Source: Endozoicomonas elysicola | Lineage (GTDB): Bacteria; Pseudomonadota; Gammaproteobacteria; Pseudomonadales; Endozoicomonadaceae | Direction: 5' to 3' | NCBI RefSeq assembly: GCF_000710775.1 | Contig: NZ_JOJP01000001.1 | Span: 2,705,547-2,769,546, forward strand | DNA length: 64,000 nt | Part shown: positions 44,475-54,697 of the stretch, one piece after another | Position numbering within the stretch: the stretch's first letter is position 1 | How the letters are laid out: every line of letters starts with the position of its first letter | Notes under the pieces: model-generated | Database searches by the model: none | Told to the model about the DNA's origin: nothing | Seen by the model: only the letters and a program-made list of their open reading frames with translations | Made by a program: the position numbers and the translations under genes

Positions 44475-46641
44475 GGTCTTCAATCGTCAGTTTCTGACGC
44501 TGGCGATAAGCTTTGATACCCGGTATCAATATCATCAGTAGCAAACCAATACCTGCAAACATTGGCCAGATCACCGGTTGGTTCCACGCCTTCTGTTTCT
44601 GTGCCCGGAGATCCGGGTCTACACGGAGGTATTTCAGGGTTGCCTGACTGATCCCGTGGCGTTTGGTGTTATAAACCCATTGATTGGAGAGGTAATACTC
44701 CTTGTTATTAAAGCCCCAGATCCAGGGGCTGTCTTTCTGGACGATAGCCAGCATTCGATTGATGGCTGAAAGCCTTTCCGGCCCATTCGGCAGTGTTTTT
44801 ATCCGGTCATAAAGGCGGTCATATTCAGGGTTATCATAGTTGGTGGAGTTACTGCCATCGCACTGACATTTAACCAGCCCCTGTCGACTGTCGAGCAGAA
44901 ACAGAAAGTTTTCCGGATCGGGGTAGTCTGCCAGCCAGCCCCAGCCAAACATCTGGGTATTGCCCTGACGCATCTTCTCTTTAAAGCGGGTGTAGTCGGT
45001 GGCTCTGAACTCCAGCTGAACATTGATTTTAGCCAGCTGTTTCTTGATCCAGTCTGATCGTGGGTTGCTGTCTCCGGCCGTCGTATCCATATAAAGAATC
45101 AGTGGCTTGCCAGTTTCACGATGGCGACCATTGGGGTAACCCGCTTCTGCCAGCAGTTTTCTGGCATATTCAATCGGCTTTCTCCGGGCCGTCTGAATAA
45201 TTTCATCCCAGTCAAAGATATAGGGGTTCAAACCTTCTTTTCCGGCGGTATAGCCAAACAGTCCTGGCGGTATTGGCCCCTGGGCAACCTGGCCAATGCC
45301 ATTGCGGAAGATATCGATATACTCCTGATCGTTATACACAATGCTGATGGCCTGACGCAGTTTACGCTTCTCTTCGCTGTAGCCTCCCACCACCGGATCC
45401 ACCATATTAAAGCCAATATAATAAAGTGATGGGCTGACCTCTTCATCGACAACGATATCGCGGCTGGCCAGTTCTGGTGTCAGTTCGAGCCCGTCCGGGC
45501 CAGTGGTGAAGGCCCGGTCAAAGGTGGCACTGTTAATATTGGAGTTGCCATCACCAGAACGATCGTAATAGCCCTGGACAAATTTGCTCCACATGGAGGT
45601 GGCCGCTTTTTCATAGCGATAAACGGCTTTGTCGATAAACGGCAGTGGTTTTCCTGCATCGGCGAGATAGCCGCGCTCAAGGTCATTCTCAGAGCCTTCT
45701 GATGGATAGAAGTCCTTTCTGTAATTAGGATTTCTCTCCAGAACAATTTCCCGGTTAGGTGAATTAACCGTCATCATAAATGGTCCGGTACCGATGGGGT
45801 TCCAGTCCAGCGTCAGGTTTTTTTCCGGAAACCCCGGGTTATGGTAGAAGCGGTCGGCCTCCCAGGGCACAGGCGCGAAGAAATGCATGGCCAGCCAGTA
45901 TTGAAACTGCGGATAGATGCCTTTAATTCGAATGGCAAAAGTCAGATCATCAATTTTCTCAAGACCTTCCATATCCTGCTGGCGCAGATCCAGCCACTCT
46001 CCGGGCTGTCGGTTGTTTTTGGTCCATTGCCCAAACGCTTTCATGCCGACAATATAGCCGGACATCAGACCCAGCAGGGGAGATTTATTCACTGGGTCCG
46101 CTATGCGCTTGATCTGATAAATATAATCATCAGCGGTCAGGTTTCGTGTTCCGGTAACGGGGAAATCGGCAAGCAGTTTGTACGGTGCGCCTTCATCAGT
46201 GGTACTGAAAACATAAAGAGGATTACCGCTGTCGTCTTTAGCAAATGCCGGGTGAGGCTGGTATCGGGTATCCGGCTTCAAGCGAATGGTGATTCGGCTG
46301 AAAGCCGCTTCTTTGCTGCCTGCTGGCAAAGGCTGCAGTTGCTCATTCAACAGTTCCAGAGAAGGCATGGTCGCAGCTGTTGCAGGCTCCAGTTCATAGG
46401 GCCTTTTCAGGAAGTGGTACTGCAGAGGGGGATCATAAATCTGATCAATAAACATCGCCTCTTCGGCGCTGTAGGAGCGTACCGGGTCCAGGTGCTTGGG
46501 ACGGGTAATAAAACTGCCGAAATAGGTGACCTGTTCCGGGTTGGTCGGTGGGTTTGGATCATTCCATGGACCATTGCATCCTGAGAGCAGCACGGCTGCA
46601 GTCAGAATAGCGAGCCACTTCCAGGTGGGGCTTTGCTGCAT
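44455..46641 (-). CDS. yejA: Peptide ABC transporter solute-binding protein with C-terminal membrane anchor (728 aa)
   Basis: SBP family 5 (peptide/nickel class). Lipobox LLSGC (C22), then TYFGSFITRPKHLDPVRSYS and the family core TADDYIYQIKRIADP and GTGPFMMTVNS. It is longer than usual, with a membrane helix near the C-terminus (MFAGIGLLLMILIPGI, about 695-712) and a short basic tail. A lipoprotein with a second anchor is odd. The last five residues and stop come from the inserted MITE-like element. First gene of the operon. Confidence 0.85.
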   Translation of the reverse strand: MQQSPTWKWLAILTAAVLLSGCNGPWNDPNPPTNPEQVTYFGSFITRPKHLDPVRSYSAEEAMFIDQIYDPPLQYHFLKRPYELEPATAATMPSLELLNEQLQPLPAGSKEAAFSRITIRLKPDTRYQPHPAFAKDDSGNPLYVFSTTDEGAPYKLLADFPVTGTRNLTADDYIYQIKRIADPVNKSPLLGLMSGYIVGMKAFGQWTKNNRQPGEWLDLRQQDMEGLEKIDDLTFAIRIKGIYPQFQYWLAMHFFAPVPWEADRFYHNPGFPEKNLTLDWNPIGTGPFMMTVNSPNREIVLERNPNYRKDFYPSEGSENDLERGYLADAGKPLPFIDKAVYRYEKAATSMWSKFVQGYYDRSGDGNSNINSATFDRAFTTGPDGLELTPELASRDIVVDEEVSPSLYYIGFNMVDPVVGGYSEEKRKLRQAISIVYNDQEYIDIFRNGIGQVAQGPIPPGLFGYTAGKEGLNPYIFDWDEIIQTARRKPIEYARKLLAEAGYPNGRHRETGKPLILYMDTTAGDSNPRSDWIKKQLAKINVQLEFRATDYTRFKEKMRQGNTQMFGWGWLADYPDPENFLFLLDSRQGLVKCQCDGSNSTNYDNPEYDRLYDRIKTLPNGPERLSAINRMLAIVQKDSPWIWGFNNKEYYLSNQWVYNTKRHGISQATLKYLRVDPDLRAQKQKAWNQPVIWPMFAGIGLLLMILIPGIKAYRQRQKLTIEDQEAVRE

Positions 46642-47107
46642 AAATCTGTTCTCATTAGAGATTATTAAATCTGTCTATGGGATTGTACGTATTCGATTGG
46701 TTTCCGTCATCTACTATGGCATAGCTCCGTGATTTCCTGATGCTTGTCCAGTTACGGTAATCGACTTCTATTACGGGGTTGCCCAGCTGGATTTGAAAGT
46801 CGCGGTGCCTGTACTGGCGCTCCTGTGCATTGTTAAAGCATTAAAAATTCGTGCAGATAATTTCTACATGCTTGATGAATTAAGGCCATTTGTATTGCTC
46901 TGGCCAAATGCACCTCAGTGTCCGGCAAAATAATTATCGCAAGTCTCAGATCAAAGCCATTATTGAGAATACAATGATTGTGATAACTGAGAGCGTTGCT
47001 GACAGTCAGTTTTCTTTACAGTTCTCAATACAGCTACATTGATCTTCAGGTTAGGAGGCTGTCACTTTTGGACTGTTGCTCAAAAAGCAAGTTGGGTTGA
47101 TGAACCA
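46642..47107. other. Intergenic region with a possible coding remnant
   Basis: A plus-strand frame without start at about 46741-46935 reads VIDFYYGVAQLDLKVAVPVL and so on, then ends in TAA. It looks protein-like but is too short and start-less to call. The rest holds no visible gene. Confidence 0.3.
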
Positions 47108-48343
47108 ATGATCAAAAAACTATGTCCACTTTTACTGGGCTGCTGCGTGGCTTTTTCTGTTAATTCTGTGGAGACAGATCCAGTCACTAGAGCAAATGAG
47201 CTCTATGAAGCGGGCAATAGAGACCAAGCTAAATCCTTGTACACATTGGCAGCGGAGCAGGGTAAGGCTGAAGCCCACTTCAGGCTTGCCTACCAATATA
47301 TCCTGCCAGATGAGCAGCGCGCGTTTCACTATCAACAAGCCGCCTTGCAAGGTCACCAAGAGGCATTAGAGTACTATCTTGAAGCGGTCTTTTTTCGAGC
47401 TGGCAGCATAAAAATGTCTGATCCGAAAAGTGCTCTTGCTGCCTATCAGGCAGCCAAGCAACAGAACCCCAACTTGTCTCTTTATGATGAAGATCGAAGT
47501 GTCCAAATTCTCACCTATGCTGCTGAAGTGCCAGAGCGAGATATCGATGCCTTTTTCGATACTTATCAGGTAGAGGATGAAGATGGTAAGTGGCCTTTCT
47601 ACGATGTATGGGAACTGGCAGAGCAAGCCTCAAAGGAAGGAGGCATATTTGGCAAACCAGACCCTGAGCTTACCTTATGGTTGATTACCCGTGGAGGACA
47701 TGTTCCTGCTGAGCTGTCTTATGCGGTCAAGGATTACTATCAGCATTGGAAAAACAATCAAGTGGTACCCTTCGACATTTGTCAGTATGTGACCAGTGGC
47801 GATGGCGCTGGCTTTTGCGCGAGGCGTGTTGCTGATGAGCAGGAAATACGCCGGCAGAGTGACTTGGCTGCTCTAAAAGAGCAACTGTTAGGCGAAAACC
47901 GTGCTTTAGTTGATGTCGCCTATAAAGAAATGGAAGCTTTTGTTACCCTCAAAGCTTATCAAGAAGAAATGCACGGTGGTACGGGGCGATTAGCGTGGAT
48001 ATCGGAATCGATTCAGGAGCAGAAAAATCGATATATCGAAATGCTTGAAAAAGCCCTCCAGGGCAATATCGAACGAGTGGCGACGCCATTGGCTGAAACA
48101 GATAATAGGTTGAATACCACTTATAAAGTGGTGATGAGTAAGATTAAACAGCTGTCTTCAGGCGATGAGATGCCAAAGCCTCAGGAGTTAAGGGAGGTGC
48201 AGAGGCAGTGGATCAAGTTCCGAGATGCAACATGCAGCTTACTCGCTTCCATTGATCAGCAGTTTCAAGAGCAATGCCTTAATAGCTTAACGGCTCAGAG
48301 AGAGCAGCAGTTGGAAGATATTATGCATATACCGGAGATCTGA
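47108..48343 (+). CDS. Periplasmic Sel1/TPR-like protein with C-terminal LprI domain (411 aa)
   Basis: Signal peptide MIKKLCPLLLGCCVAFSVNS. The N-terminal half holds TPR/Sel1-like helical repeats (ANELYEAGNRDQAKSLYTLA, AEAHFRLAYQY, ALQGHQEALEYYLEAVF). The C-terminal ~90 residues (LNTTYKVVMSKIKQL, LREVQRQWIKFRDATCSL) match the LprI/DUF1311 lysozyme-inhibitor-type domain. It may protect the cell wall from host lysozyme, but that is an inference. ATG 47108 is used because the signal peptide starts there. Confidence 0.75.
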   Translation: MIKKLCPLLLGCCVAFSVNSVETDPVTRANELYEAGNRDQAKSLYTLAAEQGKAEAHFRLAYQYILPDEQRAFHYQQAALQGHQEALEYYLEAVFFRAGSIKMSDPKSALAAYQAAKQQNPNLSLYDEDRSVQILTYAAEVPERDIDAFFDTYQVEDEDGKWPFYDVWELAEQASKEGGIFGKPDPELTLWLITRGGHVPAELSYAVKDYYQHWKNNQVVPFDICQYVTSGDGAGFCARRVADEQEIRRQSDLAALKEQLLGENRALVDVAYKEMEAFVTLKAYQEEMHGGTGRLAWISESIQEQKNRYIEMLEKALQGNIERVATPLAETDNRLNTTYKVVMSKIKQLSSGDEMPKPQELREVQRQWIKFRDATCSLLASIDQQFQEQCLNSLTAQREQQLEDIMHIPEI

Positions 48344-48592
48344 TTCACAGTACCCCACAGCTGAACATTACTGATGGATAACCAGCTTGATGGCCTGACT
48401 GAGGTAGATGTCTGCTCCACTCCAAATTAAAGTTAGCCTATTAAGCATTTGTCGTTTTTTTCTGCTCGATATCACTCACCTTATTCGATCGTGTATTCCC
48501 TATGGCCAGCTACTCATTGGTTGGCATCCAGCTCCATCTCATTCAAACTATTCGTTTGAGTCGTTCCTGATCGGGAATAGGAAGTCCTTAAC

Positions 48593-49555
48593 ATGCACTT
48601 TACGCCCGCAGTGGGATTGAAAAATCCCCACCTGCAAACCCTTGCTCCTCGCTTGATTCGCAGAGCTGCGTTGTTTGAGCCGATTTGGCAAACCCTGGAC
48701 ACTCCGGACGGTGATTTTCTGGAACTGGCCTGGAGTGAAAACTGGCAAACTGAACGGGCCCAGGTAAAGCCGGTATTTGTGCTGTTCCATGGATTGGAAG
48801 GCTGTTTCTACAGCCCATATGCCAACGGGTTGCTCAACGCTTTTACCAAAGCGGGCTGGCTGGCGGTGATGATGCATTTTCGAGGCTGTGGGGGTAAGCC
48901 CAATCGGCTGGCGCGGAGCTATCATTCTGGTGAAGTGTCTGATGCCCGCTTTTTCCTTAAGTATCTTCAGCAGCAACTGCCTGAACAGAGGAAAGTGGCG
49001 GTAGGAATCTCACTGGGTGGCAATATGCTGGTGAATTATTTGGCCAGATACCGCGATGACCCAATTCTGGATGCCGCCACAGTGGTTTCGGCACCGCTGG
49101 ATCTGGCAGCCTGTGCGCAGCGGATAGAGCAAGGTTTTTCCAAAGTCTATCGAACGTATCTACTATCATCCATGAAGCGCAATGCCCTGCGTAAGTATTC
49201 GCTGTTGAAAAATGAAATCAGCATTACCCGTCAGGGAATTGAGCAGCTGACCACACTGTATGACTTTGATGATCTGATCACCGCACCACTGCATGGTTTC
49301 AGAAATGCAGACGACTATTATCAGCAGTGTTCTGGCATTCATTACCTGAAACAGGTGTCAGTACCACTGCAGGTGATTCATGCCAGAGATGACCCGTTTA
49401 TGACTGAGGCTGTTATTCCTGACTTTGCGCTGCCGAAACATATTAACTACCAGTTATTCGATCATGGCGGGCACGTCGGCTTTCTTACGGGAAGTGCGAT
49501 TAAACCGGAGTTCTGGCTGGAAGCTGCGTTACCGGCATATTATGAATTCATGTAA
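48593..49555 (+). CDS. yheT: YheT-family alpha/beta hydrolase (320 aa)
   Basis: Starts with the family hallmark NPHLQTLAPRL. Catalytic residues: serine in VGISLGGNM (about residue 140), aspartate in ARDDPFM and histidine in DHGGHVGFL. VLFHGLEG forms the oxyanion strand. YheT proteins are predicted carboxylesterases of unknown physiological substrate. It is followed by a DUF502 gene in the same orientation. Confidence 0.9.
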   Translation: MHFTPAVGLKNPHLQTLAPRLIRRAALFEPIWQTLDTPDGDFLELAWSENWQTERAQVKPVFVLFHGLEGCFYSPYANGLLNAFTKAGWLAVMMHFRGCGGKPNRLARSYHSGEVSDARFFLKYLQQQLPEQRKVAVGISLGGNMLVNYLARYRDDPILDAATVVSAPLDLAACAQRIEQGFSKVYRTYLLSSMKRNALRKYSLLKNEISITRQGIEQLTTLYDFDDLITAPLHGFRNADDYYQQCSGIHYLKQVSVPLQVIHARDDPFMTEAVIPDFALPKHINYQLFDHGGHVGFLTGSAIKPEFWLEAALPAYYEFM

Positions 49556-49594
49556 CACTCTATATCATGTGACTGATTAAAGGGAGGTTGTCTT

Positions 49595-50185
49595 ATGTCG
49601 CGCATCATGCGCTGGTTTCTGGAAGGGCTTGCTGTGCTGGTACCTATCCTGATCACTATTTACCTGTTCTCTAAGGGGATCACGTTGGTAGCTGACTTGC
49701 TTACAGAGACTCTTGGGCCTTTTCTTAGTCGGGAGCTGTCTATTCATGGGCGTTGGCAGCTGGTTTCCATCAGCCTTCTGTTGATGGTTGGTGTTACCGT
49801 ATTTGTTGGTGCTGTAACCCACGTCTGGCTGGGGAGTCATATCGTTCGTCTTGTCGATCAGGTGCTCACCCATATTCCATTTGTGAAGCTGGTTTATTCT
49901 GCCATTAAAGATGGTGTCAATGCGTTTATTGGTGACCGGCGTGAGTTTGAACGACCCGTGCTGGTGAGTATGGGAGATATTCAGGTGCCCGGGTTTGTAA
50001 CCCGAAGCTCTGCTGATGATTTTGGCCTTGAGGGCCATGTTGCGGTTTATTTTCCCATGGCTTTTAGCATTGCTGGTCGGGTTGTGCTGGTGCCTGCGGA
50101 TAAAATCAGACCGCTTGAGAAAAGTAGTACAGAAGTCATGTCCTTCCTGGTATCCGGTGGTGTGACTTCCGGTAAAAAATCATAA
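49595..50185 (+). CDS. DUF502 family membrane protein (196 aa)
   Basis: Two N-terminal membrane helices (about 8-28 and 55-80), then the DUF502 core (HIPFVKLVYSAIKDGVNAFI, VAVYFPMAFSIAGRVVLVP). The function is unknown in bacteria. GGGAGG lies 8 bp upstream of ATG 49595. Confidence 0.85.
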   Translation: MSRIMRWFLEGLAVLVPILITIYLFSKGITLVADLLTETLGPFLSRELSIHGRWQLVSISLLLMVGVTVFVGAVTHVWLGSHIVRLVDQVLTHIPFVKLVYSAIKDGVNAFIGDRREFERPVLVSMGDIQVPGFVTRSSADDFGLEGHVAVYFPMAFSIAGRVVLVPADKIRPLEKSSTEVMSFLVSGGVTSGKKS

Positions 50186-50239
50186 AACGGGTTCGGATAA
50201 AGTCAGCAAATACTGGCTTTATCCGGGGGGGTGAATACC

Positions 50240-51478
50240 TTATGCCAGGGCAACTTCCTGCTCGATTTCTGGCTGGGCAGCCCCAACTGGCTTTGTCATA
50301 AAGGCCAGGGCAAGAGCGATACCGACCATAACAGCAGATGCACTGTAAGCAAGGGTATAACTGCCACTGGTATCAACGGCAAAAGCGGCGATGACCGGGC
50401 CTATGAAACCACTGATTCCCCATGCGGTATAGAGCACGCCGTAGTTGGTTCCATAGTTTTTCAAACCGTAGAATTCTGCGGTCAGTGACGGGAATACAGA
50501 GAGCAGTATGCCATAGCCAACACCGGCAGCAATGGCACCGATAATTAATGTAATCTCTGTGCTGTAACTGCCGAACATCAGCATATTGGCGCCCTGCAGC
50601 ACAAATGCCAGCATCAAGGTTCTGACGCCACCGATTTTATCGGACAATATGCCACCACCCATTCTGCCAAGACAGTTAAAGATGGCCACGATGCCGACCA
50701 GGTAAGCTGAGTCGCTGATATTGGCCTGAGTGAGCGCAATGCTGGTGATATTACCGATCACCATCAGGCCTGCTGAAGAAGCAAAGGCGAACATGATCCA
50801 CATGAAGTAAAACTGTGGGGTTTTCAGCATGGCTTTCCAGGTAATATCTTTGGGTTTAACGCTATTCGCAGTGGTCAGACTTTCATTTTTCGGTGCTTCT
50901 GGTTGGTAACCTTCGGGTGGGTTGTTAATGGTACAGGCAAGAGGAACAGCAATGACAATGACCGCGGCTCCGAGCACCATAAAGCTGTATTGGATACCCA
51001 GTGTTTCGATAAGCTGTGAAGTCAACGGCGCAAGATAGACGGCACCAAGACCAAACCCAGCGGTTATCACACCATTCACAAACCCCTTTCTGGATGGGTG
51101 AAACCATTTCATGGCTGCAGGGCTTAAGCAGGCATACCCAAAACCAATACCCGTTCCAACCACAACACCAAAGGTTAAGACCAGGGCGATAGGGCTGGCC
51201 ACCAGGCCGGATAAAATCATTCCAAGCCCGACTAAACTGGTTCCCAGAATCAATACTTTTCTTGGCCCTATTTTGTCTTGCAATATGCCCGCAATCAGCA
51301 GGGCGGCAGCGAATACGACAATGGCTACGGTATAAGGCAGTGTCGCATCCGCGTTACTCCAGCCGTAATCAATAACCAGAGATTTTTTAAAGACGCTCCA
51401 TGCGTAAAGAATACCGATGGCCAGGTTTATGCAAAATCCGGTCCATAGGATTTTGCCGGCTTTAGACAGTGACTGCAT
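50240..51478 (-). CDS. OFA-family MFS transporter (lactate/formate/oxalate type, 412 aa)
   Basis: Twelve membrane helices. ILYAWSVFKKSLV and the motif A DKIGPRK between helices 2 and 3 are typical of OFA (oxalate:formate antiporter) proteins, many of which move lactate. The gene is monocistronic and the substrate is not certain. Convergent with the DUF502 gene. Confidence 0.85.
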   Translation of the reverse strand: MQSLSKAGKILWTGFCINLAIGILYAWSVFKKSLVIDYGWSNADATLPYTVAIVVFAAALLIAGILQDKIGPRKVLILGTSLVGLGMILSGLVASPIALVLTFGVVVGTGIGFGYACLSPAAMKWFHPSRKGFVNGVITAGFGLGAVYLAPLTSQLIETLGIQYSFMVLGAAVIVIAVPLACTINNPPEGYQPEAPKNESLTTANSVKPKDITWKAMLKTPQFYFMWIMFAFASSAGLMVIGNITSIALTQANISDSAYLVGIVAIFNCLGRMGGGILSDKIGGVRTLMLAFVLQGANMLMFGSYSTEITLIIGAIAAGVGYGILLSVFPSLTAEFYGLKNYGTNYGVLYTAWGISGFIGPVIAAFAVDTSGSYTLAYSASAVMVGIALALAFMTKPVGAAQPEIEQEVALA

Positions 51479-51879
51479 GATCTACTCATTGAGATTTTGT
51501 TTTAATAACAACAGCTAACACCGGTATTGGTGCTTATGTTTTTGCCAATAAAAAAGATGAAAAACTGTTGGCCAGTTTCTATTTGTTGAAACTGAAAATA
51601 GAAAAACAGCGGGTTGGACAACTTTCAGTGAACGAAAATTATCCAAGAATAAGAAGTAATCCAGATTCTGTTGCTCGCGGAGATTGTGTTTTTTCGACAG
51701 CAACATTGGCAGTTGTAGAAACGCTGCCGGATGGACTACGCAAAATATCTTAATCAAGGAAAGTGCTGTGAATGTTGATTTACATCAACAGGACCCGTGA
51801 TTTTGGGTTGTAAATAGAATTCAGTCTGTTTGAAAAAAGCACACCGACTTGACAGCGGGCAGTAAGAGAATAAATTATA
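51479..51879. other. Intergenic region between MFS gene and umuD
   Basis: 400 bp without a credible gene; overlapping ORFs on both strands have no protein character. A TTGACA -35 candidate for umuDC is at 51849-51854. Confidence 0.4.
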
Positions 51880-51895
51880 CTGTATATAAATACAG
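51880..51895. promoter_or_regulatory. LexA box of umuDC
   Basis: CTGTATATAAATACAG, a perfect SOS palindrome, flanked by TA/TA and overlapping the promoter 20 bp before the umuD start. It defines the host LexA consensus. Confidence 0.9.
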
Positions 51896-51914
51896 TATTG
51901 GAGTTTGTCCGGCA

Positions 51915-52337
51915 ATGAAGCTTGTCCCCCTGATCCCTGAGTTAAAGCCAGTAAAATACCCTTACTACCGGAGCCCGGCAGCCTGTGGGTTTGTAAGCCC
52001 TGCAGCGGATTATCTGCAGGAAACCCTGTCTCTGGACCAGCTGTTGATCCGCCATCCGGCAGCGACTTTCTTTGCCAGGGCGCAGGGGCAGTCAATGGAA
52101 GGGGCCGGCATCTTTAATGAGGATATCCTGATTATTGATCGTTCTTTGACCCCAAAGTCTGGGGATGTGGTTATTGCCCTGTTGGATGGAGAATTGATTG
52201 TGAAGCGTCTGGTTTACCGTGAATCAAAGCCGGTTCTTCAGTCAGAGAATCCGGACTACCCACCCATCGTACTGGACTCCGAACAGAATCTGGATGTCTG
52301 GGGCGTGGTCACAGAAGTGGTACACCATTTGCGATGA
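51915..52337 (+). CDS. umuD: UmuD-like SOS mutagenesis protein (140 aa)
   Basis: S24 peptidase. The self-cleavage site is C24-G25 (AACGFVSPA), the serine nucleophile S60 (GQSMEGAGI) and the lysine base K97 (GELIVKRL). RecA-stimulated self-cleavage gives UmuD', which joins UmuC as DNA polymerase V. It is under the LexA box just upstream and overlaps umuC by 4 bp. Confidence 0.95.
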   Translation: MKLVPLIPELKPVKYPYYRSPAACGFVSPAADYLQETLSLDQLLIRHPAATFFARAQGQSMEGAGIFNEDILIIDRSLTPKSGDVVIALLDGELIVKRLVYRESKPVLQSENPDYPPIVLDSEQNLDVWGVVTEVVHHLR

Positions 52338-53620
52338 AACCGGTGATAGCCCTGTGTGATGCCAATGCCTTTTACTGTTCCTGTGAACAGGTTTTTGACC
52401 CATCTCTGCTCAACCGCCCCCTTGGTGTGTTGAGTAATAATGATGGCTGCATTATTTCCAGAACCCGTGAGTTAAAAGCGCTGGGCGTTGCCATGGGTAC
52501 ACCGGCTTTCAAGGTTCGTCATCTGCTGGAGCGAGGAGAGATTGCGTTGAGAAGTTCCAATTATCCGCTCTACGGTGATATGTCTTCCCGGTTTATGTCG
52601 GTGCTGGAACAATTTACGCCTGACCTTGAGGTTTACTCCATTGATGAAGCGTTTCTAGATCTTTCCGGTTTTCCTGATGAGCAGCTGGGAAGTATTGGCC
52701 GGGAGATGAAAGAACGGGTTTATCTATGGACAGGACTACCCATCGGTGTTGGCATATCAACCACCCGAACACTGGCCAAGCTGGCGAACTATGCGGCCAA
52801 GAAATATAGTGCTACAGAAGGCGTGGTAGATTTAACCAGCCCTGTGCGTCAGCGACGCTTGATGGAAATCACTCCGGTCGGTGAGGTTTGGGGGGTAGGG
52901 CGCCGAATTGGCAAGAGGCTGGAAGCTGCGGGAATCCATACAGCAGCTCAGTTAGTCGATTGTCAGCGCAAATGGATCAGGCGTGAGTTCTCTGTGGTAC
53001 TGGAACGTACAGTGTGTGAGCTTCAGGGAGAGCGCTGTATTGCAGCAGATGACCAGGGCAGTGATAACAAACATCAGATCATGTGTTCCCGCAGTTTTGG
53101 TAAACGCATCAAAACCATTGAGGAACTGCACTCGGCCCTAGCCTGTTATATCTCCCGTGCCTGTGAAAAACTCCGGGAGCAGAAACAGCTCGCTCGGGAA
53201 GCCATTCTGTTTATTCGAACTGATCCATTTCGTCAGAGCACCTGGCCAATGGGAGGTAGTATTCGGCTGGCCCTTCCTGAGCCCAGTGCTGATACACGTC
53301 CGTGGTTGTATTTGTTGAGACCCGCCCTGGAGAAGCTATTCCATGAAGGCTGTGAATATAAAAAAGGAGGATTTGTATTGCTGGATCTCAGTCACAGCCA
53401 GAGCTTTCAGGGAGACTTGCTGGCCATTCCTCCTCACCCTGAGGCTCCGGGAAAAGAGTCAGTCATGACGGTTCTGGATGCGATTAATCATCGCTTCGGT
53501 CGAAATATGCTTCGCCCGGCTTCCGTGGGTTTTGAAAAACAGGACTGGCATATGAATCAGCAGTTATTGAGCCGCTGTTATACCACCCGCTGGCCCGATA
53601 TTCTGAGGATTAACACATAG
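52334..53620 (+). CDS. umuC: UmuC, Y-family translesion DNA polymerase (428 aa)
   Basis: Y-family polymerase. Metal site residues lie in LCDANAFYCSCE and SIDEAFLDLSG. The finger-palm stretch is VGISTTRTLAKLANYAAKK, and the C-terminal little-finger and UmuC-specific tail are complete. It copies over DNA lesions with error. Length matches E. coli UmuC (422). Confidence 0.95.
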   Translation: MKPVIALCDANAFYCSCEQVFDPSLLNRPLGVLSNNDGCIISRTRELKALGVAMGTPAFKVRHLLERGEIALRSSNYPLYGDMSSRFMSVLEQFTPDLEVYSIDEAFLDLSGFPDEQLGSIGREMKERVYLWTGLPIGVGISTTRTLAKLANYAAKKYSATEGVVDLTSPVRQRRLMEITPVGEVWGVGRRIGKRLEAAGIHTAAQLVDCQRKWIRREFSVVLERTVCELQGERCIAADDQGSDNKHQIMCSRSFGKRIKTIEELHSALACYISRACEKLREQKQLAREAILFIRTDPFRQSTWPMGGSIRLALPEPSADTRPWLYLLRPALEKLFHEGCEYKKGGFVLLDLSHSQSFQGDLLAIPPHPEAPGKESVMTVLDAINHRFGRNMLRPASVGFEKQDWHMNQQLLSRCYTTRWPDILRINT

Positions 53621-53725
53621 GGGGAAGCCTGATTCAGCGAAGAGCTGAAGCATATAACCAGTCCAGATAATACTGTATTATTCTACCGTTTTTACTATCC
53701 AGCCATTGAAAGCTCTTACCTGAAT

Positions 53726-54685
53726 ATGAAGAAGTTAAGTATTACTGCTGCCGCCTTTATTTTGGCAGGCTGCGCAACCCAGACGCCCCATGTGGCGGTA
53801 AAAGAGGCGCCTGCCAGTCAGGAGCAACAAATAGAAGCACAAAAAAAAGCTGCAGAAATCCAGCCCAGTGACCCACTCCAGCTCAAGCGAAAAATAGCCA
53901 TTGGTCGAATGACTAATGAGACTACATATGGTCGCTCCCTTCTACGTGATGATCACAATGACCCACTGGGCAAACAGGTTGGCGATATGCTGTCTGCTCG
54001 GCTGATAAATTCTGGCAGTTTTCTGGTCTTTGAGCGTCCTGACCTGGCGCGTATTGAACAGGAAAGGGCAGCGTTTGGTGCAGGTGGAGAGCTGGTAGGA
54101 GTCGATACCCTGATTGTTGGCTCACTGACAGAGTTTGGTCGCAATGTGACCGGTGAAAGTGGCTTTTTAAGCAGTACAAAAACCCAGAGAGCGCATGCCA
54201 AGGTTGAGCTGAGGCTGGTGGATGTTAATACAGGACAGGCCTTTTTCTCGGCAACCGGTGCCGGTGAAGCTACCCTTGAAAGCGCTTCTGTTGCCGGTTT
54301 TGGTTCCCGTGCTGCCTACGATGGCACCTTGACGGATAAAGCGATTGCGGCAGCCATCAGTGATGTCATTGATGAGATGATTCAGAAAATGATGGAGCGC
54401 CCTTGGAAGACCTATATTCTGGATGTCGTTGAAGGTCAGACTTTTATTAGCGGTGGTAAGAGTCAGGGGCTTGCTCCGGGTAAAGAGCTAAAGGTCATGA
54501 CTGCAGGCAAGAAGGTAAAGTCTCGTCAGACCGGTTTTACGGTAACCCTGCCTGGGGCTGAAGTAGCCAGAGTTGAAGTGGTTTCAACATTTGGTGACAG
54601 TGAAAGCAATGAAGGCAGTGTGGTGAAAGTCATCAGCGGGTCACTGGACGGTCATAAATTCGACAAGCTGGAAGTAGTTGAATAA
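53726..54685 (+). CDS. CsgG/HfaB-family lipoprotein (319 aa)
   Basis: Lipobox ILAGC. The CsgG-like core includes KRKIAIGRMTNETTYG, LSARLINSGSFLVFERPDLARI, VDTLIVGSLTEFGR and AKVELRLVDVNTGQ. CsgG forms outer-membrane channels for curli, but no curli gene is nearby. The three following lipoprotein genes (LPP-type, DUF4810, DUF799) indicate instead the widespread four-gene lipoprotein complex of unknown function. Confidence 0.85.
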   Translation: MKKLSITAAAFILAGCATQTPHVAVKEAPASQEQQIEAQKKAAEIQPSDPLQLKRKIAIGRMTNETTYGRSLLRDDHNDPLGKQVGDMLSARLINSGSFLVFERPDLARIEQERAAFGAGGELVGVDTLIVGSLTEFGRNVTGESGFLSSTKTQRAHAKVELRLVDVNTGQAFFSATGAGEATLESASVAGFGSRAAYDGTLTDKAIAAAISDVIDEMIQKMMERPWKTYILDVVEGQTFISGGKSQGLAPGKELKVMTAGKKVKSRQTGFTVTLPGAEVARVEVVSTFGDSESNEGSVVKVISGSLDGHKFDKLEVVE

Positions 54686-54697
54686 CAGGAGTTCATC

